From NCBI GenBank assembly GCA_900751685.1, contig CAADSR010000257.1, positions 1 through 60,645 of the forward strand: a stretch of 60,645 bases of DNA, written 5' to 3'. Positions within the stretch are counted from its first letter, which is position 1, and each line of letters starts with the position of its first letter. The notes below the pieces were generated by a model that saw only the letters and a list, made by a program, of their open reading frames with translations, was not told where the DNA came from and made no database searches. Below are positions 24,499 through 34,596 of the stretch, piece after piece. The DNA comes from Clostridia bacterium. GTDB lineage: Bacteria > Bacillota > Clostridia > UBA1381. The position numbers and the translations under genes are program-made.

Positions 24499-26559
24499 TT
24501 GTATCAAAAATTGTTGGATTTCGTTTACCGATTGGAGGGGTATCCTGTTTTTGCGTCTATTAAACGGGCATTCCTTTTATTAGTGCCTGTAGTGCTTACC
24601 GGTTCGATCGCTGTGCTGATACAGAATTTTCCGAATGCCTTATTTCAGGATCTTTTAACCGGGGGGAGCCTTTTCAAGCTGCTGCAGTTCATACAGGACT
24701 CTACGTTGGGGTTTATCTCAGTGTATTTGCTTTTTGGGATTGCCTATTATTATGCAATGGAGCTGCTGCCTGAAAAGCCACAGCTACATATTCTTTCTGT
24801 ATTTAATGCTTTTGCATGCTTTATTGCATCCTTTGGCGGCATTAATGAGAGCCTGGGGCTGTCCTCTTTTGGGACAGTCGGCGTTTTTACCGCGATGCTT
24901 TGCGCTGTTTTAGCAACCCGTCTTTTTGTGTCTTTGAGCCGTTTTTTGATGAAACGGATGCATTATTATTCTGCCGGCGCGGATGACCAATACCGTATCT
25001 CAGTGACGGCAATCATCCCATTTTTTGCCTGTGTGCTTGTTTTTTCTATGGCAAATCTTTTATTAGTGCAGTTTACAGGGGTCAGTGATTTTAACTCATT
25101 GATCACCATTGGGTTTGAAAAGCTTTTTGAAGGTGTCCATCAAGAGCTCGCCGGAGGAGTTTTGTTTACTGGCCTTTTAAATTTATTATGGGTGTTTGGG
25201 ATCCATGGAGGAAATGCACTGGATACCGTGGCAAAAACGATTTTTGCTGATGGCCAAACACAAATTATCACAAAGTCGTTTCTTGATATTTTTGTTGTTA
25301 TGGGGGGCAGCGGGACAGCAATCTGCCTTTTGATAGCGCTGCTTTTTGTTTCACGGTCTAAAAACAACCGGACACTGGCTTACTATTCCGCCCCTATGGC
25401 TATATTTAATATTAATGAGATCCTGATTTATGGATTCCCAGTCATCTTGAATCCAGTGTTTGCATTGCCGTTTGTTTTGGTCCCGGTAGGGGCGCTATTG
25501 ATTTCCTATACGGCGGCAAAAACTGGCTTTTTACCGCCCGTAGTGCAGGACCTGCCTTGGACGTCACCCATTTTGGTCAGCGGGTATTTAGCGACCGGGT
25601 CGCTCCGGGGGACATTGGTCCAGCTTTTGACCATCTGTGTAGGTACAATGGCTTATATCCCCTTTATCCGTTTTTCAGAGCATCTGCAGCAGAAGCATAC
25701 AGCCAGTGCGTTGCAGGAGCTGGCCCAGCGGTTTCAGCAAGAGGCCGCAGAGGGGCAGGTTTCTTCTTATCTGAACCGCAAGGATAAGTTAGGGGTTTTA
25801 GCAAAGGATATGATACGCCAATTGCATAGTGATATGCAGAAAAAGCAGATCCCTTTATTTTATCAGCCTGAAATGGATGATGAGCATACCGTCAATGGAG
25901 CAGAAGCCCTTCTTCGATGGCAGTATCAGGGCAATATCGTCTATCCGCCGCTGATTATTGCGCTGGCAAAGGAGGACGGCTGCTTTGACCGTTTGACCCT
26001 GCAGATTTTATTGCAGGTCTGCCAGACCCTGGTTCAATTGAATGAGGAATTTCCGGGGTTAAAGGTATCTGCAAATATCCAGCCCCAGCAGCTGGATGAT
26101 AAAAATATGATCTGCGAGATCATTACCTTGTCGGATAGCTTCCAATGCGGGGGGCGTCTGATCCTTGAAGTGACCGAAGAAACAAGCCTTGTATTGTTTG
26201 AACATGTTGCCCAGCATATCCAGCTCTTGAATGAGCATGGGATCTTAACAGCGATCGACGATTTCAGTATGGGGCAGACCTCATTAAATTATCTTAAAGA
26301 CAGCCGGTTCCAGTTCGTAAAACTGGATGGGAGCTTAGTGCGTCAAATCATGGAGAATGAGCGCTGCCGTGAGATTATCCGGTCTATTATCACCCTTGGG
26401 GAACAACTGGGATTTGAAGTGGTTGCTGAATATGTTGAGAATGAACAGATTTACCGAATGCTGCAGGATTTGGGCTGTAAGCATTTTCAGGGCTACTATT
26501 TTTCAAAAGCCCTGCCCATCGAAGGATTTAAAGGCTATTGTTTAGCAAGGAAAAAATAA
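24499..26559 (+). CDS. PTS EIIC (cellobiose/lichenan-type) fused to an EAL c-di-GMP phosphodiesterase domain
   Basis: This is a 686-residue fusion. Residues ~1-395 are a polytopic membrane domain resembling the EIIC permease of lactose/cellobiose-type phosphotransferase systems, including GIHGGNALDTVAKTIF, MGGSGTAICL and FNINEILIYGFPVILNP. Residues ~430-686 are an EAL domain with all usual catalytic signatures: EALLRW (Glu469), SANIQP, LEVTEE, IDDFSMG (Asp587, Asp588), FVKLDGS (Lys608), VVAEYVE and FQGYYF. Activity on c-di-GMP is therefore expected. No EIIA or EIIB gene is adjacent, so the permease domain may serve as a sugar sensor rather than a transporter (inference). The start is TTG 24499. 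A TATAAT at 24449-24454 is a possible -10 element. Confidence 0.9.
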   Translation: MYQKLLDFVYRLEGYPVFASIKRAFLLLVPVVLTGSIAVLIQNFPNALFQDLLTGGSLFKLLQFIQDSTLGFISVYLLFGIAYYYAMELLPEKPQLHILSVFNAFACFIASFGGINESLGLSSFGTVGVFTAMLCAVLATRLFVSLSRFLMKRMHYYSAGADDQYRISVTAIIPFFACVLVFSMANLLLVQFTGVSDFNSLITIGFEKLFEGVHQELAGGVLFTGLLNLLWVFGIHGGNALDTVAKTIFADGQTQIITKSFLDIFVVMGGSGTAICLLIALLFVSRSKNNRTLAYYSAPMAIFNINEILIYGFPVILNPVFALPFVLVPVGALLISYTAAKTGFLPPVVQDLPWTSPILVSGYLATGSLRGTLVQLLTICVGTMAYIPFIRFSEHLQQKHTASALQELAQRFQQEAAEGQVSSYLNRKDKLGVLAKDMIRQLHSDMQKKQIPLFYQPEMDDEHTVNGAEALLRWQYQGNIVYPPLIIALAKEDGCFDRLTLQILLQVCQTLVQLNEEFPGLKVSANIQPQQLDDKNMICEIITLSDSFQCGGRLILEVTEETSLVLFEHVAQHIQLLNEHGILTAIDDFSMGQTSLNYLKDSRFQFVKLDGSLVRQIMENERCREIIRSIITLGEQLGFEVVAEYVENEQIYRMLQDLGCKHFQGYYFSKALPIEGFKGYCLARKK

Positions 26560-26571
26560 GGGGGCTATAAC

Positions 26572-29500
26572 ATGGAACTGACTGTGATCTCCGGCGCTTT
26601 GGGCGCTGGAAAAAGTACGCAATGTTTTTTACAAATGCAACAGTGCCATGCTGCTTATCCGGAAAGCCAGATGATCCTGGTGGTGCCCGACCAATACTCC
26701 TATTTGGCGGAGCGGAAGATGGTCGAATATTTCGGCGGCACTGGCTTGAACCAAATTGAGGTCATTACCTTCCGGCGGATGGTGAGCCGCTATTTGTCGA
26801 TACCATCCGGGCAGTATCTGACTCCAGCAGGAAAACAGATCCTGCTTTATGAGGCAGCGGGAGCGGCGCGGGAAGGGATGTTCGCAAAATCGGTCGGAAA
26901 ACCTGGCTTTATTGACACGCTTGGCTCTTTGATCTGTGAATTTAAGCGTTATCATGTTTCACCGGAACAGCTTATGGAAAAGGCTGAGACTGCTGCGAAT
27001 GGGATGCTGCAGCAAAAGCTCAGGACCCTTGCGGCCGTCTATCAGGAGTACAATGCGTTGTTTGAAGGGCGCTTTTTGGATAGCGAGGATGATCTTTCAA
27101 GAGTGGCGGAATATTTCCGCCAAAGCAGGGCTTTGCAGGACACGTTTCTCTGGGTCGATGAATTTGATGATTTCCTGCCCCAGCATTACCGTGTGCTTGA
27201 CGCCATGGTGCAAACATCTAGAGGTGTACATATTACCCTTCGCCAGGGGATGGAGACTACAGAGGGCACCTATGAGCGCCTGGAGCGCCTGGCACAGGAC
27301 AATGGTATTTTCTTGAAGGAAGAAAAGCTCGAGCAGCCTTATCAGTATGTAAGCTCCAAAGAGCTTCGGGAATATTATGAGAACAGGGAGGATCTTTCTT
27401 TCAGCCGGGAGGGAGAAACAAAGGACCTTTCCTTATTCCAGAGCAGGGATGTATATGGGGAAATCGAATATACCGCCAGTAAGATATTAGACCTGGTGCG
27501 GGAGGAAGGCTACCGGTTCCGGGAAATCGGTATTTTATGCGGTGACCTGCCCCGTTACCAGCAAATGATGGAGGCTGTTTTTGAAGAATATCAGATCCCT
27601 TATTTTACCGACCAAAAAATTGTCGTGACAGACCATCCCGTTGTGATGCTGCTGCTTTCCGTGTTTGACCTTCTGGAACAAAACTGGAGCTATGACACCG
27701 TGTTCCGCTATCTGCGGACAGGCTTTATTTATGAAAAAGCGGGGGACGGGACTGTGTGCCGCTTCCCGCTGGAGGATATCGACCGTCTGGAGAACTATGT
27801 GCTGGAAAAGGGGATCCGCTCAGGAAGCGCATGGCAGGCGGAGGAGGACTGGAAAGAAGACCATAAGGGCCTTTTTGACGCTGTCCTTTTTGAAGAGGAA
27901 CAGGAGCAAAGAGCGGCAGGGCGGAATACGGTGGACCAGATCCGGCGGAGGGCAGCCGCCCCCGTATTACGTTTTAAGCGGGCGACCCAGCGGCGAAAGC
28001 CTGTCCGTGATTTGGCGGAAGCACTGTTTGGCTTTTTAAATGACATTTTCCTTTACGAAGGATTGTCTGCTGAAATCAGGCAGATGGAAAAGCGGGGCTA
28101 TTTGAACGAGGCGGAGCAGTTCCGGCAGATCTGGAATTTGCTGATGCAGGTATTAGACCAGACTGTCGTTATTTTTGGAGAGAAGACCTGTACCCGGAAA
28201 GAATTTGGGGATTACATCCGTGCCGGGCTTTCCAAGGCTGAGATCAGGATCATCCCATCCGGCTTAGACCAGGTTAATGTAGGGACCATTGACCGGAGCA
28301 TTAGCGGCCATGTGCGTGCATTGTTCGTCGTGGGCGCTTATTATGGGGCTATGCCGGCAGAAATCACAACGGAGGGTATCTTATCCGACCGTGACCGGAA
28401 GCAGCTCCTGGAGCAGGGAATGGAGCTTGCGCCGGATACCCGGAAGCAGATGCGTACCCAGCAGGCAAAGCTACAGAAGGCAGTGGCGGCAGCGGCCGAA
28501 AAATTATATTTTAGCCATCCTCTCCAGGATACGAATGGGGAGCCCCTGCGTCCGGCACAGCTGCTGACCGATTTGCTGCGGATGTATCCAGAGCTGTCCT
28601 GCTCGGATAACCTACTCCCGCAGGGAGCAGGGCAGCCCCTGTACCTTTCTTCCCCGAAAGCGACCCTGCATCAGTTGTTTTTAAATTTGTCCCCGCGAAA
28701 GCATGGCGCACGGCATCCCCTTTGGGAGGCCGTATACCGGTGGTACGGAGGGCAGGAACAATGGCGCGGCAGCCTTCATCTATTGGAAACGGCAAAGGCT
28801 TTTGATGCGCGCAAGGCAGTATTATCCCCAGAGACCGCCCAGCAGCTGTATGGGGCAAAACGCCGTTACAGCGCCAGCCGTCTCCAGGAATTTTCCCAGT
28901 GCCCTTTTTGTTATTTTATCAAAAACGGCTTGAGGGCAAAAGAGCAGAAGGTATGGGAGATCCGTAGTGTGGATCTAGGCTCCTTGATCCATTGGGCCAT
29001 CCAGGAATATTGTATCCGGGTGGACAAGGACGCCCATACGGTGGAAGAAAAAAAGGAGCGGTGGCGGCAGCTGACCCAGCAGCAAAGCCATGCGCTGCTG
29101 GATCAGATCATGGAAGAGGTCCGGGAAAAGGTAGTAAATAGTGTCCACCGGGACCAGAGAAAATTGGAGCATATCCTGCTCCGGGTGCGCCGTACCTTAA
29201 AGCGTTCGGCGGAAACTGTGCGCCTGAGCCTGCAGCAGGGAGAATATGCGCCCGCAGGCTATGAAAAAAAATTTGATATGGAGATCGGCAGCGAGATCCA
29301 TGTCCAGGGCATCATCGACCGGGTGGATCTATTGGAAAAAGACCAGGATGCTAATTTAAGGATCATTGACTATAAGTCAGGAAATAAAAGCTTTGACCCC
29401 CTGGCAGTTTACAACGGGCTGGATATGCAGCTGATGGTCTATGCGCTGGCAGCGGTCGACCTTTATCAAAAAGGGGAGCTTCCGAAAGAGTACGAAGACT

Positions 29501-30048
29501 ACCATGCCCGTGTAACAGGGGTATTTTATAATAAGGTCCGGGACGATTTGCTCAGCTGCCGGCCCGGGGAAACAGGGATCGCGGAAAAAGGCCGGAAGGC
29601 CATGCGTCTGGATGGAATGGCTTTTGTGCGCTATGAAGGGGAAGAGGCCGATGTAAATGAGCTTTACGCCATGGACCACAGCCTGGCAGCCGGAAAGGAA
29701 AGCCCCTTTTTAAAATTAGCCCTGACTGCCAAAAAGGCGGTGAATAAACGCTCGTCCTCTATAGGAAGTGAGCAAAATGGACAGGATCTAATGGACCATG
29801 TGGGCCGCTATATCTTAGACACAGACCGTAAAATTAAGCAGGGGACGGTTGAGATCAAGCCTTACCGCTACGCAAAGCAGACGGGCTGTGAATACTGTGA
29901 TTATGCAGAGGTCTGCCTGTTTGACCGGGAGCGCTTGCAATACCGTGAGATCAAAGGGCAAAAGAAACAGGTTTGGGAAGAGTTAGCCAAAGAAAGGGAG
30001 GTGCGTGAACATGCCGAAATGGACGGAGGATCAGAAAAAAGCGATTGA
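26572..30048 (+). CDS. addB: AddB, ATP-dependent helicase/nuclease subunit B
   Basis: AddB is the Chi-recognising partner of AddA in the AddAB end-resection complex that starts recombinational repair. The 1158-residue protein has the N-terminal P-loop GALGAGKST (residues 8-16), a RecB-type nuclease site with D916 in IIDRVD and D933/K935 in IIDYKSG, and iron-sulfur ligands C777 (SQCPFC) plus C1106, C1109 and C1115 (GCEYCDYAEVC). All four positions of the family 4Fe-4S cluster are present. It follows the EIIC-EAL gene by 12 bp and overlaps addA by 38 bp, so the two subunits are translationally coupled. Confidence 0.95.
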   Translation: MELTVISGALGAGKSTQCFLQMQQCHAAYPESQMILVVPDQYSYLAERKMVEYFGGTGLNQIEVITFRRMVSRYLSIPSGQYLTPAGKQILLYEAAGAAREGMFAKSVGKPGFIDTLGSLICEFKRYHVSPEQLMEKAETAANGMLQQKLRTLAAVYQEYNALFEGRFLDSEDDLSRVAEYFRQSRALQDTFLWVDEFDDFLPQHYRVLDAMVQTSRGVHITLRQGMETTEGTYERLERLAQDNGIFLKEEKLEQPYQYVSSKELREYYENREDLSFSREGETKDLSLFQSRDVYGEIEYTASKILDLVREEGYRFREIGILCGDLPRYQQMMEAVFEEYQIPYFTDQKIVVTDHPVVMLLLSVFDLLEQNWSYDTVFRYLRTGFIYEKAGDGTVCRFPLEDIDRLENYVLEKGIRSGSAWQAEEDWKEDHKGLFDAVLFEEEQEQRAAGRNTVDQIRRRAAAPVLRFKRATQRRKPVRDLAEALFGFLNDIFLYEGLSAEIRQMEKRGYLNEAEQFRQIWNLLMQVLDQTVVIFGEKTCTRKEFGDYIRAGLSKAEIRIIPSGLDQVNVGTIDRSISGHVRALFVVGAYYGAMPAEITTEGILSDRDRKQLLEQGMELAPDTRKQMRTQQAKLQKAVAAAAEKLYFSHPLQDTNGEPLRPAQLLTDLLRMYPELSCSDNLLPQGAGQPLYLSSPKATLHQLFLNLSPRKHGARHPLWEAVYRWYGGQEQWRGSLHLLETAKAFDARKAVLSPETAQQLYGAKRRYSASRLQEFSQCPFCYFIKNGLRAKEQKVWEIRSVDLGSLIHWAIQEYCIRVDKDAHTVEEKKERWRQLTQQQSHALLDQIMEEVREKVVNSVHRDQRKLEHILLRVRRTLKRSAETVRLSLQQGEYAPAGYEKKFDMEIGSEIHVQGIIDRVDLLEKDQDANLRIIDYKSGNKSFDPLAVYNGLDMQLMVYALAAVDLYQKGELPKEYEDYHARVTGVFYNKVRDDLLSCRPGETGIAEKGRKAMRLDGMAFVRYEGEEADVNELYAMDHSLAAGKESPFLKLALTAKKAVNKRSSSIGSEQNGQDLMDHVGRYILDTDRKIKQGTVEIKPYRYAKQTGCEYCDYAEVCLFDRERLQYREIKGQKKQVWEELAKEREVREHAEMDGGSEKSD

Positions 30049-33000
30049 GCGGGACGGGAACATCCTGGTCAGTGCCGCCTCCGGTTCCGGGAAAACAGCT
30101 GTTTTGGTAGAACGCATCATCCAGAAATTGATTCCCGATGCGCAGGGGAATGCTACCGGCATCCAGGAATTACTGGTCGTGACCTTTACAAATGCCGCGG
30201 CGGCTGAAATGAAAGAAAAGATCATCCGTGCCCTGGCCTTGGCAATGAAAAAGGAAACAGACCAGGGACGGAAGAAATATTTGAAGGAGCAGCTCTCCCT
30301 TGCGGGAGGAGCTGAAATCTTGACCATTGATGCTTTTTGCCGGCGGGTGGTGCAAAACCATTTTCATCTTCTGGGGATCGATCCCGGTTTTGGGATCGCC
30401 GACCAGACAGAGATGGAATTGTTAAAAGAGGAAGTCCTGGAGGATTTGTTTGATACACTTTATGAGGCGCAAGATCCGGATTTTTTACAGCTTGCACAGC
30501 TGTATTGTTCCAACCGTGACGACCGGGCTCTGGCGCAAATGATCTTACAGATCCATAGTTTTATTTCCTCCCTGCCGGATCCAAAGGGCTGGCTGGAACA
30601 AAAAACACAGATGTTTGCCGGAGAATTTTCACAAAGCGTCTGGGAGCGGTTTGCCTTGCAGCAAAAGAGGGAGTATGGGGATAAAGCATGTGGTCTGCTT
30701 AAAGAGGCCCTGGAACATATGATGGAATATTCCATGTCCTACATCCCTCAGGATTGGGAAGCATTTCTAGACAATATCCCGGAGGATATTGCACAGGCGC
30801 TTCAGCAGGATTGGAGCTATGAATGCCCTTTATGGGAATTGGCAGCGGAGGAGTACCGCTTGTGCCATGCAGCCGCTCAAGCGGGACGGGAGGATACCAT
30901 TGAGCTTTTGAGCCAGATGACCTTCCTTCAATGCAGGAAATCCTTAAAGCGGAGCGCAGAATGGGTAGGGCGCTGGAATGAAGTGCAGCTCCTGCGCCAG
31001 CAGGCGAGAGATCTGATTCTGGAAGAGGTCGCCCCCCTGTTTCAAGAAAGCACAAGCACAATGCAGCATTTGTTCCGGCAGGAGCTGTATCCGGTCCTTT
31101 TTGCACTGGAAGGGCTGGTCTTACAATTTGACGAAGAATTTACAAAGCGTAAAACCCTGCGAAACCTATTAGAATTTTCGGATCTGGAACACTTGACACT
31201 GCAATTGTTTTTGGAGCAGCCGGATATTTGTGAAAGCTACCGGGAAAAATACAGTGAGATCCTGATGGACGAATATCAGGATACCAACGGCTTGCAGGAA
31301 GCTATTTTTTCCTGCATCAGCAAAGAGAAAATGTTTATGGTCGGGGATATGAAACAAAGCATTTACCGGTTCCGCGGCGGCGATCCTACCATTTTTAAGG
31401 AAAAGAGCCTCCGTTTCCAGCAGGGGATGCCGGGAGAGCACCGGATCGTGCTGTCCAGGAATTTCCGGAGCCGGGAAGAGGTGCTCCAAAGTGTAAACGA
31501 CTTGTTCGGCTGTGTTATGTCAGAAGAGGTCGGTGAACTGGAATACAGTGAAGACCAGTGGCTGTATCCGGGTGATTTGACCTATGAATCCAGGAATACG
31601 GTCTGCCACGGCTACCAGTCCGAATTTTATTTGCTCGAGACCCAGCCGGAAGAGAAGGAAGAAATCGATGAAGACTTAGATAAAACAAGGCTTGAGGCAA
31701 GGTTTGTAGCGGAAAAGATCCGGGAGATGATCCAAAGCGGCTACCGGGTGCGTGATGTAGAGACCGGGCAATACCGAAGAATGCAGTGCAGGGATGTCGT
31801 GATCCTCTCCAGCTCGGTAAAGTCAGTCAGCGCGGTCTATACCGAAGAGTTAAAGCGCAGCGGGATGGATGCCTTTGCAGAGATCTCGGACTATTTTGAG
31901 CAGAGTGAGATCCAATTGATGCTATCCTTAATCAAAATCATCCATAACCCATTGCAGGATATCCCGCTTTTGGGGGTGCTGCGCTCCCCCGTCTGCCGTT
32001 TGACCGAGGATCAGCTGGCGCGTATCCGGCTTCTTTCAGATGGTTCCTTTTATGATGCCCTGTGCCGGATGGCGGAGCTGGAGCCTGCAGGCACAGACCC
32101 TACTCCTGAGCTGTGCGCAGCATTTTTAGAGCGTCTGGGACGCTGGCGGGAGGACAGCAGGGATATGCCTGTGGATAAATTGATCTGGACGCTTTATGAA
32201 GAGACGGATTTCTATAATTTCATAGGGGCGCTCCGGGGCGGGGAACAAGCTCAGGCCAATCTGCGCCTTTTATTTGAACGGGCAAAGCAGTACGAAAGCT
32301 CTGGGTACCAGGGACTATTCAACTTTATCCGTTATATTGGGCGGCTGCAGCGGCAGAACAGCGACCTGGCAGGGGCGAAGCTGGTCGGGAAGCACCATGA
32401 TGTGGTCCGTATCATGACGATCCATAAAAGCAAAGGCCTGGAGTTTCCGGTCGTCTTTTTAGTGGGCGCCAGCAAACGGTTTGGGTCCGGCCCATCCGGT
32501 CAGCGGATGCTGCTCCATAAGGACTGGGGCTTTGGCTTGCAGTATATGAACCGGGAGGAAAGCTATGTGATGGATACCCTGAGCACCCAGTTTATCCGTA
32601 CGATGCAGCGCAGGGAAGAGTTGTCAGAGGAAATGCGCAAGCTCTATGTGGGGCTGACCCGTGCGAAGGAGAAGCTGATCGTGACCGCGTCCGTCCGCCT
32701 TGGAAAAGCGGAAGAGAAAAAAGAAAGCTGGCAGCAGCAGGTACAGGGGGGAAAGCTCCAAAAAGAAGCGGCCCGCAGTGCAACTGGATTTTGGGATTGG
32801 ATCGGCCCGGCGGCGTGGAGCCATCCGGAGAGCTGGCACATAGAAGTCCTTCCTTATCAAAATGCGGCAAATACACAGCTCACGCAAGAGGAGGAGGCTG
32901 TCAGCGAGGAAACTTACAAATTGACAGCACCGCTGATCGATCAAATATTGGGCTATCAATATCCCTACCGGCAATGCAGTATGCTGCCCTCGAAAATTTC

Positions 33001-33628
33001 GGTGACGGATCTAAAAAGGATCGAGCTGGCAAGCGAGCAGGAGCGCGCCATGTCTGCTTATGGGGCAGAGCCCCTGATCCCCAAACCGGCATTTCTGCAG
33101 GAGGAGCAGCGGCCCCGGGGGGCACAGCTTGGCACAGCATATCATACAGTCATGGCACAGGTATGTATGAAAGAAGAAATGACGGCGCAATATATAGAAG
33201 GAGAGATCCGGCGCATCGTGGAAGCGGGGATGCTTACAGAAGCAGAAGCCGCCGCCGTGGATGCCGGGAGGATCGCCTGCTTTTTTGCGTCAGAGCTGGG
33301 AAAACGGATGTTATCCGCGCCCCAGGTTTATAGGGAATGCCCGTTTGAAATAGAGATCCCCGCCTCCGCCAGCCATCCGGAGCTAACTGGAGCGGCAGGG
33401 GAAAGCGTCATTCTCCAGGGGGTCATTGACTGCTGCTTTGTGGAACAGGGCGGTATTGTGTTGATCGACTACAAAACCGACCAGGGAAAACCTCCGGGGC
33501 GGATCCTGGAGGATTATTCGGCTCAATTGCAGTGGTATCAAAAAGCCATTGAACAAATTACAAAAAAAACCGTAAAAGAATCATATTTATATTTATTTTC
33601 TGTCAATGATGTGGTACAATATGTTTGA
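30011..33628 (+). CDS. addA: AddA, ATP-dependent helicase/nuclease subunit A
   Basis: AddA (1205 residues) is the UvrD-like motor and second nuclease of AddAB. Visible helicase motifs: WTEDQKKAI (Q motif), AASGSGKTAVL (Walker A, Lys28), VTFTNAAAAEMKE (Ia), DEYQDTN (II, Asp420-Glu421), GDMKQSIYRFRGGDP (III), TIHKSKGLEFPVVFLVGA (V) and KLYVGLTRAKEKL (VI). The C-terminal nuclease motif is LIDYKTDQG with Asp1153 and Lys1155. ATG 30011 follows GGGAGGTG; earlier in-frame starts exist but have poorer spacing. Confidence 0.96.
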   Translation: MPKWTEDQKKAIERDGNILVSAASGSGKTAVLVERIIQKLIPDAQGNATGIQELLVVTFTNAAAAEMKEKIIRALALAMKKETDQGRKKYLKEQLSLAGGAEILTIDAFCRRVVQNHFHLLGIDPGFGIADQTEMELLKEEVLEDLFDTLYEAQDPDFLQLAQLYCSNRDDRALAQMILQIHSFISSLPDPKGWLEQKTQMFAGEFSQSVWERFALQQKREYGDKACGLLKEALEHMMEYSMSYIPQDWEAFLDNIPEDIAQALQQDWSYECPLWELAAEEYRLCHAAAQAGREDTIELLSQMTFLQCRKSLKRSAEWVGRWNEVQLLRQQARDLILEEVAPLFQESTSTMQHLFRQELYPVLFALEGLVLQFDEEFTKRKTLRNLLEFSDLEHLTLQLFLEQPDICESYREKYSEILMDEYQDTNGLQEAIFSCISKEKMFMVGDMKQSIYRFRGGDPTIFKEKSLRFQQGMPGEHRIVLSRNFRSREEVLQSVNDLFGCVMSEEVGELEYSEDQWLYPGDLTYESRNTVCHGYQSEFYLLETQPEEKEEIDEDLDKTRLEARFVAEKIREMIQSGYRVRDVETGQYRRMQCRDVVILSSSVKSVSAVYTEELKRSGMDAFAEISDYFEQSEIQLMLSLIKIIHNPLQDIPLLGVLRSPVCRLTEDQLARIRLLSDGSFYDALCRMAELEPAGTDPTPELCAAFLERLGRWREDSRDMPVDKLIWTLYEETDFYNFIGALRGGEQAQANLRLLFERAKQYESSGYQGLFNFIRYIGRLQRQNSDLAGAKLVGKHHDVVRIMTIHKSKGLEFPVVFLVGASKRFGSGPSGQRMLLHKDWGFGLQYMNREESYVMDTLSTQFIRTMQRREELSEEMRKLYVGLTRAKEKLIVTASVRLGKAEEKKESWQQQVQGGKLQKEAARSATGFWDWIGPAAWSHPESWHIEVLPYQNAANTQLTQEEEAVSEETYKLTAPLIDQILGYQYPYRQCSMLPSKISVTDLKRIELASEQERAMSAYGAEPLIPKPAFLQEEQRPRGAQLGTAYHTVMAQVCMKEEMTAQYIEGEIRRIVEAGMLTEAEAAAVDAGRIACFFASELGKRMLSAPQVYRECPFEIEIPASASHPELTGAAGESVILQGVIDCCFVEQGGIVLIDYKTDQGKPPGRILEDYSAQLQWYQKAIEQITKKTVKESYLYLFSVNDVVQYV

Positions 33629-33654
33629 GTCTAAAATTGAAGGTGGAGAAGTAA

Positions 33655-34143
33655 ATGTCACAGAGCCTGTACCATGCGAACCAACAAAGGGAAAAGAGAA
33701 AAAAAAGAATTATCATCACAGTCCTGCTGGCACTTTTAGTAATTGGTGTGGCAGTGATCATGTTTTTTATTGGCGATGGGCAGCAGGCGGAGCATGTCCA
33801 GGCAGTTGTCCAGGAGAACACCCAGCTGAAACTGCAATTAAAAGAAAAAGAGGACCGGATCACGGCGCTTGGAGAGGAGATCAGCAGGCTGAATACAGAA
33901 TTGGACCTGCGGCCGACTCCATCCCCCACGCCGGCAGTGCCGCCGAATAATACAGTTTCCGGAGGGCAGCCGGGGGCCAGCACAGCTCCTACAAAGAAGC
34001 CTTCCCCGCGCAGTAACGCAAAAGCGACCCCTACCCCTAAGGCAAAGGCTACGCCGAAAACCACCCCTAGAGCGACGGCAAAGGCCACTTCTCAGCCGAA
34101 AAAAACAGCGGCTCCTACGGCGGACACCAGGGGAGAAGAATAA
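33655..34143 (+). CDS. Small membrane-anchored coiled-coil protein with Thr/Pro/Lys-rich tail
   Basis: This 162-residue protein is not recognised. It has a basic cytoplasmic start (QQREKRKKR), one transmembrane helix (about residues 21-43, IIITVLLALLVIGVAVIMFF), a heptad-like coiled coil (about 50-85, QLKLQLKEKEDRITALGEEI) and a low-complexity tail of Thr, Pro, Ala and Lys from about residue 88 to the end. The topology suggests a positively charged extracellular tail that could contact cell wall polymers (inference). GGTGGAG precedes ATG 33655. It follows addA by 26 bp. Confidence 0.75.
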   Translation: MSQSLYHANQQREKRKKRIIITVLLALLVIGVAVIMFFIGDGQQAEHVQAVVQENTQLKLQLKEKEDRITALGEEISRLNTELDLRPTPSPTPAVPPNNTVSGGQPGASTAPTKKPSPRSNAKATPTPKAKATPKTTPRATAKATSQPKKTAAPTADTRGEE

Positions 34144-34282
34144 CAGCTGCCTTTTTCACGCAGGAACTGGAGCATAGGGGCAAAAAAGAGAAGCAGGAGG
34201 AGGCATTCCTCCTCTATTTTGAGAGCTTAAAAGGCAGGATAAAAAAATCATGGATCTTTTGATCTTTTTGGCAAGAAAACGC
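34144..34282 (+). other. Gap with weak hairpins between the addAB unit and rpmG
   Basis: The region has AGGAGGA (about 34197-34203) facing TCCTCCT five bases later. A second stem pairs AAAAAAATCA with TGATCTTTTT around 34240-34270 with one mismatch and ends in a short T-run. Either could weakly terminate transcription from addAB. No gene is visible. Confidence 0.4.
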
Positions 34283-34311
34283 TTGACAAGCAGATTTGTC
34301 CATGATATAAT
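34283..34311 (+). promoter_or_regulatory. Perfect consensus promoter of rpmG-secE-nusG-rplKA
   Basis: TTGACA (34283-34288) and TATAAT (34306-34311) match consensus exactly with a 17-bp spacer. Start of transcription is expected near 34318, about 100 nt before rpmG. Confidence 0.92.
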
Positions 34312-34418
34312 ATGTCTGCTGATAAAAAGCTCTTTTTTTTATGCTTGATTTTTTTGCAGAAAAGGGCGGTTTGAAAAACAATTACGCTGATACATAGCGG
34401 CGGAATGGAGGATATAAG

Positions 34419-34568
34419 ATGAGAGTAAAAATCACATTAGCTTGTTCTGAATGCAAGCAAAGAAACTACAACACCATGAAGAACAAAAAGAACGATCCGG
34501 ACAGGCTGGAAATGAACAAATACTGCAAGTTCTGCAGAAAGCACACTCTTCATAAGGAAACTAAATAA
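34419..34568 (+). CDS. rpmG: 50S ribosomal protein L33, Cys-containing
   Basis: L33 has 49 residues with four zinc Cys: CSECK near the start and CKFCRKH near the end. MRVKITLACSECKQRNY is diagnostic. AATGGAGG precedes ATG 34419. First gene of the classical rpmG-secE-nusG order. Confidence 0.95.
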   Translation: MRVKITLACSECKQRNYNTMKNKKNDPDRLEMNKYCKFCRKHTLHKETK

Positions 34569-34596
34569 GAAAACGTGAAAATAAGGATGTGTAATA

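Noticed and set aside
26936..27316. Alternative-frame ORFs inside addB and addA
   Set aside because: They shadow clear AddAB coding sequence with conserved motifs.
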